Source: Candidatus Aminicenantes bacterium UBA2199 (GTDB lineage Bacteria > Acidobacteriota > Aminicenantia > UBA2199). From it: a stretch of 6,164 nucleotides of DNA. The stretch lies in assembly GCA_002327965.1 (NCBI GenBank), contig DCVB01000094.1, positions 1 to 6,164 on the forward strand, given 5' to 3'. Below are positions 1-5,799 of the stretch, in pieces. Every line of letters begins with the position of its first letter. Positions within the stretch are counted from its first letter, which is position 1. The notes beneath the pieces are model-generated. The model worked only from the letters and a program-made list of their open reading frames with translations, was not told the DNA's origin and searched no databases. Both the position numbers and the translations under genes were made by a program.

Positions 1-586
1 GGATCATGATCAGGTTCTTGTAGGAGAATCTCGCGATGCCGCTGGAGCCGAGGATTTGCTCGACATAGCCCTGGAACCTGGCGGTGATGGCATGCTCCGA
101 ACCCATTCCCGCCGCCAGCGCCATGACCACGGCCACGCTGCGCCCCGCTTCCACGGCGACGATCCGGAAAAAACCGACCAGCTCGCCATTGGCGTCATCG
201 AGCCGCCCCTTCTGGTTCAGGCGCACCCTGTCGCTCCGGCCCCGGTCCAGGTAGACGTACGTTCCCGCCGCTTCGACCCGGAACGGGATTCCCGCCAGCA
301 CCGGCTGCAGCAGCCGCACCTCGGCCAGTTCCAGCATCTGCCGCCCCGGAGCCAGGATGGCCTTGGCCAGGGAGGAGGCCAGCTCGGTCTCCATCACCTC
401 GCAGCGGCCGATCTCCTCGCCCAGGCTGTTGAGCAGCACGCCCCGGGAGCCGACCGTGATACCGCTCTCCCCTCCCTTCCACACCTTGATGACGGGAAGG
501 TCGAAGGGACTCACCGCGGCCGCGGAAGCGCCAAAGACGAGAAGAGGGGCGGCCAGCAGGCACAGCCACACGATCCATTTTTTCAT
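1..586 (-). CDS. Secreted protein of unknown function with two tandem beta-rich repeats (partial, C-terminus beyond window)
   Basis: An open frame of 195 codons starts at ATG 586 and runs off the left edge with no stop. The N-terminus is a clear signal peptide: MKKW, a hydrophobic stretch to about residue 19, then a likely cleavage after ASA (20-22). The mature part carries two similar blocks, about 32-79 and 104-154. Each has the pattern G-x-S, six to eight residues, G-x-L-L/D, then G-E-x-(I/V)-G, a hydrophobic strand, and a S-(L/V)-A ending. That resembles the small beta domains of FlgT-type and other envelope proteins, but I cannot name the family. It follows the biotin carrier gene by 27 nt and is probably the fourth gene of that operon. 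The ribosome site is weak (GAG six nt before the ATG). An in-frame ATG at 607 would add seven residues before the signal peptide. Coding is seen; secretion is inferred; function is unknown. Confidence 0.8.
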   Translation of the reverse strand, partial: MKKWIVWLCLLAAPLLVFGASAAAVSPFDLPVIKVWKGGESGITVGSRGVLLNSLGEEIGRCEVMETELASSLAKAILAPGRQMLELAEVRLLQPVLAGIPFRVEAAGTYVYLDRGRSDRVRLNQKGRLDDANGELVGFFRIVAVEAGRSVAVVMALAAGMGSEHAITARFQGYVEQILGSSGIARFSYKNLIMI

Positions 587-613
587 TTTATTCTCGACCG
601 CAGTCATCACGGA

Positions 614-1120
614 TCAGAGCGTGGTCATGAACGGCCGGGAGATCTCGATCAGCTTGTCGCCCTCGCTGATGTTGGCCCCCTTCTGCACGAAGACCTTTCT
701 AACCGTGCCGTCGAACGGCGCCTGGATCTGGTTCTCCATCTTCATGGCCTCCATGACCAGGAGCGCCTGGCCGGCCTTGACGGCATCGCCCTCCCTGACC
801 ATGACCTCCAGGATCAAGCCCGGCAGCGGCGCCGGGATGGTGCTCGATCCTTCCTGGGCGGACCCGGCCTGCGGCGGCGGCGCCATGACCGGGGTCGCAT
901 CGCCCCCCCCCTTGGCCGGGACGGCGGACGGGGCCATGACAGCGGTCTGGGACGCCGCTCCTCGCGCCAACCCCGTGAAGACGCTCTGGCCGCTGCCCAG
1001 GTGCTTCAAGACCACCTTGTATTCCTGGTCATCGATCTGCACCAGGGCGTATTCCGCGTTGAGTTCCTTGATGCCGGCGCGGTATTCCCTGTCGCCGACG
1101 GCCATGACGTATTCGCGCAT
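614..1120 (-). CDS. mmdC: Biotin carrier protein (biotinyl subunit) of acyl-CoA decarboxylase/carboxylase
   Basis: This 168-residue protein carries the biotin prosthetic group that shuttles CO2 between the carboxyltransferase and its partner subunit. Residues 1-45 form a small domain of alternating strands (MREYVMAVGD...), as seen in stand-alone biotin carriers of methylmalonyl-CoA decarboxylase-like complexes. Residues 50-94 are a Gly/Ala/Pro-rich flexible linker. Residues 95-161 are a complete biotinyl domain with PAPLPGLI, the EAMKM motif at 124-128 (biotinylated Lys127) and the APFDGTV turn. The ATG shares one base with the stop codon of the upstream OadG gene (TAATG), which implies translational coupling. 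A Shine-Dalgarno AAAGGAG lies 7 nt upstream at 1128-1134. The linker contains a run of nine G. The same frame stays open upstream to about 2290, but that part has the composition of a shadow frame across the two upstream genes, so the short start is preferred. Confidence 0.93.
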   Translation of the reverse strand: MREYVMAVGDREYRAGIKELNAEYALVQIDDQEYKVVLKHLGSGQSVFTGLARGAASQTAVMAPSAVPAKGGGDATPVMAPPPQAGSAQEGSSTIPAPLPGLILEVMVREGDAVKAGQALLVMEAMKMENQIQAPFDGTVRKVFVQKGANISEGDKLIEISRPFMTTL

Positions 1121-1497
1121 TATCGTACTCCTTTGATGGGCTGAGCGGAGCGCTTGCCCGCGTCGCCCCGCCATTCGTGAGCATCGGGGTCGTTGCGGAA
1201 CGTGAAGCGATCGGAGCGGTCGACGCCATGCAGGCGCATCTCGACGTCCAGCAGGGCGCCGATCACGGCCAGGACGGCGGGAGCGGGAGGCGGGATGACG
1301 GCCGGGGGCGCTGCCTCGCGAAGCGGAGCCGAAGCGGCGGCAGGCGGCGGAGCCGCCGCGTCGACGGCCTGTTTGCGCCGCTGGATCCATGCCGGAACCA
1401 GGGAGATGGCCGAGATCATCAGGCTGGTGACCAGCAGGCCGAAAAAGACCACGGAGATCCCGGCCAGGGAAACGATGAGTGCGTCGCTGAGGGTCAC
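1120..1497 (-). CDS. oadG: OadG-family membrane subunit of sodium-pump decarboxylase
   Basis: This 125-residue protein matches the OadG / methylmalonyl-CoA decarboxylase delta layout. A single N-terminal transmembrane helix spans about residues 7-35, including the stretch SVVFFGLLVTSLM. A basic stop at RRK (40-42) follows, then an Ala/Pro linker (44-73), then a C-terminal block AVIGALLDVEMRLH with a later W-R-x-x-A-G-K-R segment (109-116). That resembles the AVI..A and W...GR tail typical of the family. In known complexes this subunit anchors and assembles the biotin and carboxyltransferase subunits on the membrane-embedded beta subunit. The start is GTG at 1497, supported by GGGGAGG 5 nt upstream. 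It lies 12 nt after the carboxyltransferase stop and overlaps the biotin carrier gene by 1 nt. Identification rests on size, topology and position, since the family is poorly conserved. Confidence 0.85.
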   Translation of the reverse strand: MTLSDALIVSLAGISVVFFGLLVTSLMISAISLVPAWIQRRKQAVDAAAPPPAAASAPLREAAPPAVIPPPAPAVLAVIGALLDVEMRLHGVDRSDRFTFRNDPDAHEWRGDAGKRSAQPIKGVR

Positions 1498-1500
1498 CGC

Positions 1501-1509
1501 TTCCTCCCC
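1501..1509 (-). promoter_or_regulatory. Ribosome binding site for the GTG start of the OadG gene
   Basis: The minus strand reads GGGGAGGAA in the 12-nt gap between the carboxyltransferase stop (TAA, 1510-1512) and the GTG at 1495-1497. GGGGAGG ends 5 nt before the GTG. This supports the non-ATG start, since no ATG lies nearby in that frame. Confidence 0.7.
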
Positions 1510-3066
1510 TTACAGCGGGATGTTCCCGTGCTTCTTGACCGGGTTGCCGTCCCGCTTGGCATCCAGCATCTCCAGGGCCTTGGCCAGGCGCAGGCGCGTG
1601 CCGGCCGGCTCGATGACGTCGTCGATGTACCCCTTGCGGGCGGCGCTGTAGGGGTTGGCGAACAGGTCGCGGTACAGCTCTTTCAATTCGTTCTTCTTCC
1701 CGGCCAGCTCTCCGGGCTCGGTTTTCTTCAGTTCCTCGCTGTAGATGATCTCGACGGCGCCGTCGGGCCCCATGACGGCGATCTCGGCGCTGGGCCAGGC
1801 CAGGTTGACGTCCCCGCGGATGTGCTTGGAGTTCATGACGCAATAGGCGCCGCCGTAGGCCTTGCGCACGATGACCGTTATCTTGGGCACCGTGGCCTCG
1901 GCGAAGGCATAGAGCAGCTTGGCGCCGTTGCGGATGATGCCGTTGTATTCCTGGGAGGTGCCGGGCATGAAGCCCGGCACGTCCTCGAAGACGACCAGCG
2001 GGATGTTGAAGGCGTCGCAGAAGCGCACGAAACGCGCCGCCTTGATCGAGGCGGCGTTGTCCAGCACCCCGGCCATGACCTTGGGCTGGTTGGCCACGAT
2101 GCCGATCGTCCTGCCGTTCAGGCGGGCGAAGCCGGTGAGGATGTTGCCGGCGAACAGGGGCTGGATCTCGAAGAAATCGTGGCCGTCGACCACCTGGGTG
2201 ACGATATCCTTCATGTCGTAGGGCTTGTTGGGATGGTCGGGGATGATGTCGTTCAGCTTGCTGTCCAGGCGGTCCAGGGGATCGCCGCACTCCAGCCGCG
2301 GCGGGCTGGCGGCGTTGTTCTGCGGCAGATAAGAGAACAGTTTGCGCAGCCCATCGAAGCAGGCGTCCTCGCTGGCGTAGACGAGGTGGGCCACGCCGCT
2401 CTTGCTGGCGTGCACACTGCTGCCGCCGAGCTGCTCGGTGGTCACCTCTTCCTGGGTGACCTGCTTGACCACCTTGGGCCCGGTGAGGAACATGTAGGAG
2501 GTCTTCTCCACCATCATGACGAAGTCGGTGATCGCCGGCGAGTAGACGGCGCCGCCGGCGCAGGGGCCGAGGATCAGGGAGATCTGCGGCACCACGCCGG
2601 AATAGAGGACGTTGCGCAGAAAGATGTCGGCATAGCCGGCCAGCGAGTCGACCCCTTCCTGGATGCGGGCGCCGCCCGAATCGTTGATGCCGATGAGCGG
2701 GGCGCCGACCTTGGCCGCCATCTCCATGACCTTGACGATCTTCTCGGCGTAGGCCTTGGAAAGCGAGCCGCCGAAGATGGTGAAATCCTGGGAAAAGACA
2801 AAGACCAGCCGGCCCTGGATGGTGCCGTAGCCGGTGATGACGCCATCGGTCAGGGGCTGGTTCTTCTGCATGTCGAAGTCATGGCAGCGGTGGGTGACGA
2901 ACATGTCAAATTCCTCGAAGCTGCCGTCGTCCAGGATCTTTTCGATGCGTTCGCGCGCGGTGTACTTGCCCTTGTCGTGCTGGCTGGCGATCCGTTTCTC
3001 GCCACCGGCCAGGCGGGCCTTCTCCTTGCGCGTCACCAGGTCGAGCAGTTTTTTATCGAGCGCCAT
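1510..3066 (-). CDS. mmdA: Propionyl-CoA carboxylase beta / methylmalonyl-CoA decarboxylase alpha (carboxyltransferase)
   Basis: This 518-residue protein is the biotin-dependent carboxyltransferase that moves CO2 between an acyl-CoA (propionyl-/methylmalonyl-CoA) and carboxybiotin. It agrees closely from end to end with the PCC beta family. Visible motifs are YTARERI (35-41), FSQDFTIFGGSLS (91-103), NDSGGARIQEGVDSLAGYAD (128-147), GPCAGGAVYSPA (167-178), NQPKVMAG (326-333), VPGFMPGTSQEY (363-374), RKAYGGAYCVM (401-411), AWPSAEIAVMG (423-433) and the C-terminal HGNIPL. The two GG pairs (131-132 and 405-406) are the oxyanion-hole glycines of the N and C crotonase-fold halves. ATG 3066 is chosen because it gives the family's normal N-terminus and has GGAGG 4 nt upstream; the frame is open further, to 3144. 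The residue after GGAY is Cys409, where PCC usually has Asp. The protein is cytoplasmic and probably membrane-associated through the OadG subunit. It is the first gene of the operon. Confidence 0.96.
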   Translation of the reverse strand: MALDKKLLDLVTRKEKARLAGGEKRIASQHDKGKYTARERIEKILDDGSFEEFDMFVTHRCHDFDMQKNQPLTDGVITGYGTIQGRLVFVFSQDFTIFGGSLSKAYAEKIVKVMEMAAKVGAPLIGINDSGGARIQEGVDSLAGYADIFLRNVLYSGVVPQISLILGPCAGGAVYSPAITDFVMMVEKTSYMFLTGPKVVKQVTQEEVTTEQLGGSSVHASKSGVAHLVYASEDACFDGLRKLFSYLPQNNAASPPRLECGDPLDRLDSKLNDIIPDHPNKPYDMKDIVTQVVDGHDFFEIQPLFAGNILTGFARLNGRTIGIVANQPKVMAGVLDNAASIKAARFVRFCDAFNIPLVVFEDVPGFMPGTSQEYNGIIRNGAKLLYAFAEATVPKITVIVRKAYGGAYCVMNSKHIRGDVNLAWPSAEIAVMGPDGAVEIIYSEELKKTEPGELAGKKNELKELYRDLFANPYSAARKGYIDDVIEPAGTRLRLAKALEMLDAKRDGNPVKKHGNIPL

Positions 3067-3070
3067 CGTG

Positions 3071-3075
3071 CCTCC
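3071..3075 (-). promoter_or_regulatory. Ribosome binding site deciding the mmdA start
   Basis: The minus strand reads GGAGG four nt before ATG 3066. In-frame upstream ATGs at 3096 and 3144 lack a comparable site, and the residues they would add (MDYHGENGG and more) do not look like carboxyltransferase sequence. Confidence 0.6.
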
Positions 3076-3136
3076 ATTTTCTCCATGGTAATCCATGCAT
3101 CTACCGGGCTTTGACCAGAAGCGGTGGAAGGCCTCA

Positions 3137-3182
3137 AGCCGCAAAATTCATCGCGCCGGGATTCTCTCGCTGGGCTGCGGCT
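3137..3182 (-). repeat. Inverted repeat in the mmdA leader (possible leader hairpin or operator)
   Basis: AGCCGCA (3182-3176) and TGCGGCT (3143-3137) on the minus strand are perfect 7-nt inverted repeats separated by 32 nt. They sit just downstream of the predicted transcription start, inside the roughly 120-nt untranslated leader of the carboxyltransferase operon. The loop is long, and no known riboswitch was recognised. The stem could be coincidence in GC-rich DNA. Confidence 0.3.
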
Positions 3183-3192
3183 ATTAGTTTGC

Positions 3193-3221
3193 ATTCTAAC
3201 ATTTTTTTTCCAAAAATTCAA
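3193..3221 (-). promoter_or_regulatory. Sigma70-like promoter for the carboxyltransferase operon
   Basis: On the minus strand, TTGAAT (3221-3216, 4 of 6 to the -35 consensus) is separated by exactly 17 nt from TAGAAT (3198-3193, 5 of 6 to the -10 consensus). The spacer holds a run of eight A. The start point would be near 3186, giving a leader of about 120 nt before ATG 3066. The -35 element overlaps the TGA stop of the Sel1 gene, so this is a separate transcription unit or an internal promoter. The AT-rich island stands out in this GC-rich window. Confidence 0.65.
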
Positions 3222-5119
3222 TTCCGCGGCCATGAAGGGCTTGCGGAACCGGAGCCCTTTGCCCGTCCAGCGTTCTCCTTGACCCCATCATCCGCCTCTG
3301 CGGCGTCATCGGTCGCGGGCTTCTCCCGGACAGGACTCGTTTCGCCGGCCGGACCGGGATCGGAACTGACCATCAACGTCATCAGCCGCGACCTGCTTTT
3401 CGCCTTTTGTATCATGCCGGCCTGAAAGTCAACGATCCAGGATTCGGATTCCTTAAGGCGGTCCCCGGTCCAGATCGCCCAAACGTCCTTCCCGAAAACG
3501 TCGTCCAGAAAGTTCTTTTTGCCGCTCGCGCTCTTTTGCAGAAGGGAGGCGGCTTCCTCGACCGTCGGCAAGCGCCAGCTGCGGATGTTTCCATAGCCGA
3601 TCCGGTTCAGGGATTCGATCCATTGCCGTGATTTTTCCAGGTTCATCCTGACCGGGTTCGGCTGCCGTGTCCAGACCAGGCCCGTGGCGCGATCGTGGAT
3701 CAGGCTCAAGCCGGCGGCGTCGATCGGCTCATACTGGTGGCGGAAGTCCCCATTGGGATTCCTCTCGGCATCGAACAGGTTCTTGGCCCTCAGCATGGCC
3801 GTGATCTCCCCCTCGTCCAGGGGCCGGAATTCACGCCGCAGCCGGGGCACGACCGGCTCGGCCCTCGCGGTGACGGGACTTGCCACCGGGACGGGCATGG
3901 GGCTTCTGTCGCTCGGCCGGCGCGGGGCCCTGACCGTTGCGGCATGATCAGGAGACTCGGGCAGCGGCGCCAGCGTCTCCGTCGGGGGCGTCGGCAGCCC
4001 GGGCCGCTGCGGGGCGCTGGCCGCCAAGGTCTTCAGCGCCGGGACGGGCGGAACCTTCCCGGGGCCGCTCCCGATGTACGCGGCAACGGCAATGAGCAAC
4101 CCGCCGACAAGGGCGAGCGCGGCGAACAGAACGAAGCGCGGTCGCGGGGCGGAAGTTTCCCGCGCCGCCGGGCCCGGGCGAGCGGGCTTCCCCTGCTCCG
4201 GCTTCCTGGAGGATTTTTCCGCAGCCGCAGGCTTGGCGTCGACGGGGAGGCGGGTCGGCTGCTTCCTGATCCGTGCGGGCACGGTGTCGGCTTTAATGCG
4301 TTGGGTCTCACGAGCTTTCGCCTGGGCCTGTGAATCGCCTTCCCTTTCCTGAAGCTTCAGCAGCTCCGTCTTGGCGTACTTGTCTCCCCGGGCAGCCGCC
4401 TTGGCATACCATTGGATCGCCTCCGGGATGTTCTTCTCGACGAGCAGGCCGTCGCGATAGATATCGCCCATGGCGCTGTCCGCCGGGGACTTGTTGCTCC
4501 TGGACGACTTCTGGAGCCATTCCAGCGCTTTCTTCTGGTCGCGCTCGACCCCGACTCCGTCCCGGTACATGGCCCCCACGTTGAGCTGCGCCTCCCGATT
4601 GCCCAGCTTGGCCGCCTTCAGGCAGCAGGCGAATCCCTTCCGCAGGTCCTTCTCCACCCCGCGCCCCTGGCGGTACATGGTCCCCATCCTGAGCTGGGCC
4701 AGTCCGGCGCTGTCCAAATCCCGGCCCTGCTCGGCCGCCTTCAGGTAGCAGGCAAGGGCCTTGCGCGGGCTGGGGTCGACGCCTGACCCGCTCAGGTAGA
4801 GGTCTCCCAGCAGCACCTGCGCATGGACGTTGCCGTTGGCGATCGACTTTCTATACCATTCGAAGGCTTTCCGGAAATCCCGCTCGGTCCCCAGGCCCTT
4901 CTCGACCATGTGTCCCAAATGGGCCTGGGCGTCGCCATTGCCCTGCACGGCCGATTTCCGATACCACTCCAGCGCCAGCCGGTAGTCCTTATCCACACCC
5001 TCGCCGCGCAGGTACATCCGTCCCAATTGCGCCTGGCCGAAGGCATCGCCCTTTTCGGCCCATTCGCGGTAGACGTCCATGGCGCTCGGGTTGTCCCCCT
5101 TTCCCCTCACTTCATCCAA
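3218..5119 (-). CDS. Sel1-repeat, single-TM protein with extracytoplasmic DUF1566/Lcl_C-like domain
   Basis: This is a 633-residue three-part protein. Residues 27-250 hold six Sel1-like (SLR) repeats of about 36 residues with the A-x-x-x-(L/M)-G-x-(M/L)-Y-x-x-G-x-G-V pattern and a trailing A-(L/F/I)-x-W/C-(Y/L)-x-K-(S/A). These helical repeats usually mediate protein-protein contacts. A basic, Pro/Ala-rich linker leads to one transmembrane helix (329-349), predicted N-in, followed by a Pro-rich stretch to about 430. Residues 460-585 match DUF1566/Lcl_C: RATGLVW (477-483), W-I-x-x-L-N, then SWRLPTVEEAASLL (514-527) and VWAIWTGD (546-553). A hydrophilic tail closes the protein. The start is TTG 5119, supported by GGAGGA six nt upstream; ATG at codon 14 is the alternative. 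Its promoter lies just upstream. It may link a cytoplasmic scaffold to an envelope ligand, but this is inferred from architecture and the specific function is unknown. Confidence 0.9.
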   Translation of the reverse strand: MDEVRGKGDNPSAMDVYREWAEKGDAFGQAQLGRMYLRGEGVDKDYRLALEWYRKSAVQGNGDAQAHLGHMVEKGLGTERDFRKAFEWYRKSIANGNVHAQVLLGDLYLSGSGVDPSPRKALACYLKAAEQGRDLDSAGLAQLRMGTMYRQGRGVEKDLRKGFACCLKAAKLGNREAQLNVGAMYRDGVGVERDQKKALEWLQKSSRSNKSPADSAMGDIYRDGLLVEKNIPEAIQWYAKAAARGDKYAKTELLKLQEREGDSQAQAKARETQRIKADTVPARIRKQPTRLPVDAKPAAAEKSSRKPEQGKPARPGPAARETSAPRPRFVLFAALALVGGLLIAVAAYIGSGPGKVPPVPALKTLAASAPQRPGLPTPPTETLAPLPESPDHAATVRAPRRPSDRSPMPVPVASPVTARAEPVVPRLRREFRPLDEGEITAMLRAKNLFDAERNPNGDFRHQYEPIDAAGLSLIHDRATGLVWTRQPNPVRMNLEKSRQWIESLNRIGYGNIRSWRLPTVEEAASLLQKSASGKKNFLDDVFGKDVWAIWTGDRLKESESWIVDFQAGMIQKAKSRSRLMTLMVSSDPGPAGETSPVREKPATDDAAEADDGVKENAGRAKGSGSASPSWPRN

Positions 5120-5125
5120 GCGGAT

Positions 5126-5131
5126 TCCTCC
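5126..5131 (-). promoter_or_regulatory. Ribosome binding site deciding the TTG start of the Sel1 gene
   Basis: The minus strand reads GGAGGA six nt before TTG 5119. No in-frame ATG precedes it. The next in-frame ATG (codon 14, 5080) has only a weaker G-rich stretch further upstream, so TTG is the better start. Confidence 0.6.
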
Positions 5132-5147
5132 ATGGCGCTTTTTCCCA

Positions 5148-5176
5148 AGTATCGTCTTTTTCGCCCAATTTGTAAA
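5148..5176 (-). promoter_or_regulatory. Sigma70-like promoter for the Sel1 gene
   Basis: On the minus strand, TTTACA (5176-5171, 5 of 6 to the -35 consensus) is followed after 17 nt by GATACT (5153-5148, 4 of 6 to the -10 consensus). Initiation would be near 5141, leaving a leader of about 20 nt that still contains the GGAGGA ribosome site. The -35 element lies a few bases downstream of a GC-rich hairpin. Confidence 0.5.
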
Positions 5177-5182
5177 GAGGAT

Positions 5183-5211
5183 CCCGCCTTTCAGCCGGGC
5201 AGGAAAGCGGG
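5183..5211 (-). terminator. Hairpin downstream of the lipoprotein gene (possible terminator)
   Basis: On the minus strand, CCCGCTTTC (5211-5203) pairs with GAAAGGCGGG (5192-5183) as a 9-bp stem with one bulged G and a 10-nt loop. It starts about 30 nt after the TAG stop of the lipoprotein gene. The stem is strong, but the following bases (ATCCTCTTTAC) are only partly T-rich, so intrinsic termination is uncertain. Confidence 0.4.
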
Positions 5212-5241
5212 GCGGAGGCGCCGGGCGGGCACGGAAAAGTA

Positions 5242-5667
5242 CTAATTCATCGAGGACATGGCCTCGCCCAGCTTCTTCTGGGCTTCCTGGACCACGGGGT
5301 CCTGCATGTACTGCGCCGCCTTTATCGAGGCCGACATGATGCGCCCCATCACCTGCTGCATCTTGTCCATCTCCGGCTTCAATTCCACCGGCGGCTCGGC
5401 CTGCTCCTTCATTTCCGGGAACTGCTCCTGAAATTTCTTCATGGCCGGCACCAAATCCTTGGTGGCGGCGGCATAGGCGTTCAGCGCCCTGGCCACGTCC
5501 GGGGCGCTGCCCGCCTTTTCCATGGCATCGGCGTAGCTCTCCATGATCGCGATCTGCCGGTTGATCAGGCTCTTGGCCGAGGCGTACTTGCCTCCCCCGC
5601 CGCAGGCGGCCAACCCGGCGACCAGCAGTCCCATCACCATCCAGGCCATCGTCTTGTTTGCTTTCAT
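5242..5667 (-). CDS. Small helical lipoprotein of unknown function
   Basis: This is a 141-residue predicted lipoprotein. A lysine-containing n-region (MKANK) and hydrophobic core lead to a lipobox LAAC with Cys22 as the acylated residue, followed by GGGGK. Gly at +2 would be compatible with outer-membrane sorting under the E. coli rule. The mature part (about 28-141) looks almost wholly alpha-helical, is rich in Met, Ala, Lys, Glu and Gln, and has a PP-containing break near 92-93, suggesting a helical hairpin or bundle. No family was recognised. ATG 5667 has an excellent ribosome site, AAGGAGGA, six nt upstream (5674-5681). The gene appears to be monocistronic: a promoter precedes it and a hairpin follows the TAG stop. 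Lipoprotein identity is well supported by the N-terminus; a role in the envelope is inferred. Confidence 0.9.
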   Translation of the reverse strand: MKANKTMAWMVMGLLVAGLAACGGGGKYASAKSLINRQIAIMESYADAMEKAGSAPDVARALNAYAAATKDLVPAMKKFQEQFPEMKEQAEPPVELKPEMDKMQQVMGRIMSASIKAAQYMQDPVVQEAQKKLGEAMSSMN

Positions 5668-5721
5668 CTCTCTTCCTCCTTGGTTTTGATATCGCTTGAT
5701 CCAGAAAAGACTGAAAGGGGC

Positions 5722-5750
5722 ATTCTAGGCGTTGACTGAATGAATTACAA
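5722..5750 (-). promoter_or_regulatory. Sigma70-like promoter for the lipoprotein gene
   Basis: On the minus strand, TTGTAA (5750-5745, 4 of 6) and TAGAAT (5727-5722, 5 of 6) are separated by 17 nt. Initiation would be near 5715, giving a leader of about 48 nt before ATG 5667. The -10 and its flank (TAGAATGC) are identical to those of the carboxyltransferase operon promoter. Confidence 0.55.
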
Positions 5751-5778
5751 CCGGCGCCCGGGGAAAAAGGGGAAATTC

Positions 5779-5799
5779 ATGCCGCCCGGCTTCCGGCAT
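5779..5799 (-). terminator. Hairpin at the end of the PDZ-protein gene (possible terminator)
   Basis: ATGCCG (5799-5794) and CGGCAT (5784-5779) on the minus strand form a perfect 6-bp stem with a 9-nt loop, beginning at the last base of the TGA stop. The downstream sequence GAATTTCCCCTTTTT is T-rich but interrupted by C, so this is a weak intrinsic terminator candidate. Confidence 0.4.

Noticed and set aside
195..578. 127-codon minus-strand frame starting 8 nt inside the secreted-protein gene
   Set aside because: Its product is Arg/Gly-rich without a signal peptide, while the overlapping frame from 586 gives a signal peptide and repeated domain structure.
56..1144. 362-codon plus-strand open frame opposite the biotin carrier and secreted protein
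   Set aside because: It has a His/Arg/Asp-rich composition with no domain, and lies opposite a clear biotinyl domain and a signal-peptide gene. This is typical of an antisense shadow.
1121..2290. Upstream extension of the biotin carrier frame to 558 residues
   Set aside because: The extra part is Arg-rich and overlaps the well-supported OadG and carboxyltransferase genes in another frame. The ATG at 1120 has a good ribosome site and overlaps the preceding stop by 1 nt.
1177..3114. 645-codon open frame on the plus strand opposite the carboxyltransferase
   Set aside because: It is a mirror frame of a GC-rich gene. Its product is low-complexity (Val/Gly/Asp/Ala/His rich) with no recognisable motif, and it lies across the highly conserved mmdA frame.
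3202..3209. T8 run on the plus strand considered as a terminator
   Set aside because: No GC-rich stem precedes it on the plus strand, where no gene is present. On the coding strand it is an A run inside the promoter spacer.
3695..4333. Plus-strand frame of 212 codons opposite the Sel1 gene linker region
   Set aside because: It is Arg/Gly-rich, has no motif and lies opposite a gene with clear domains on both sides.
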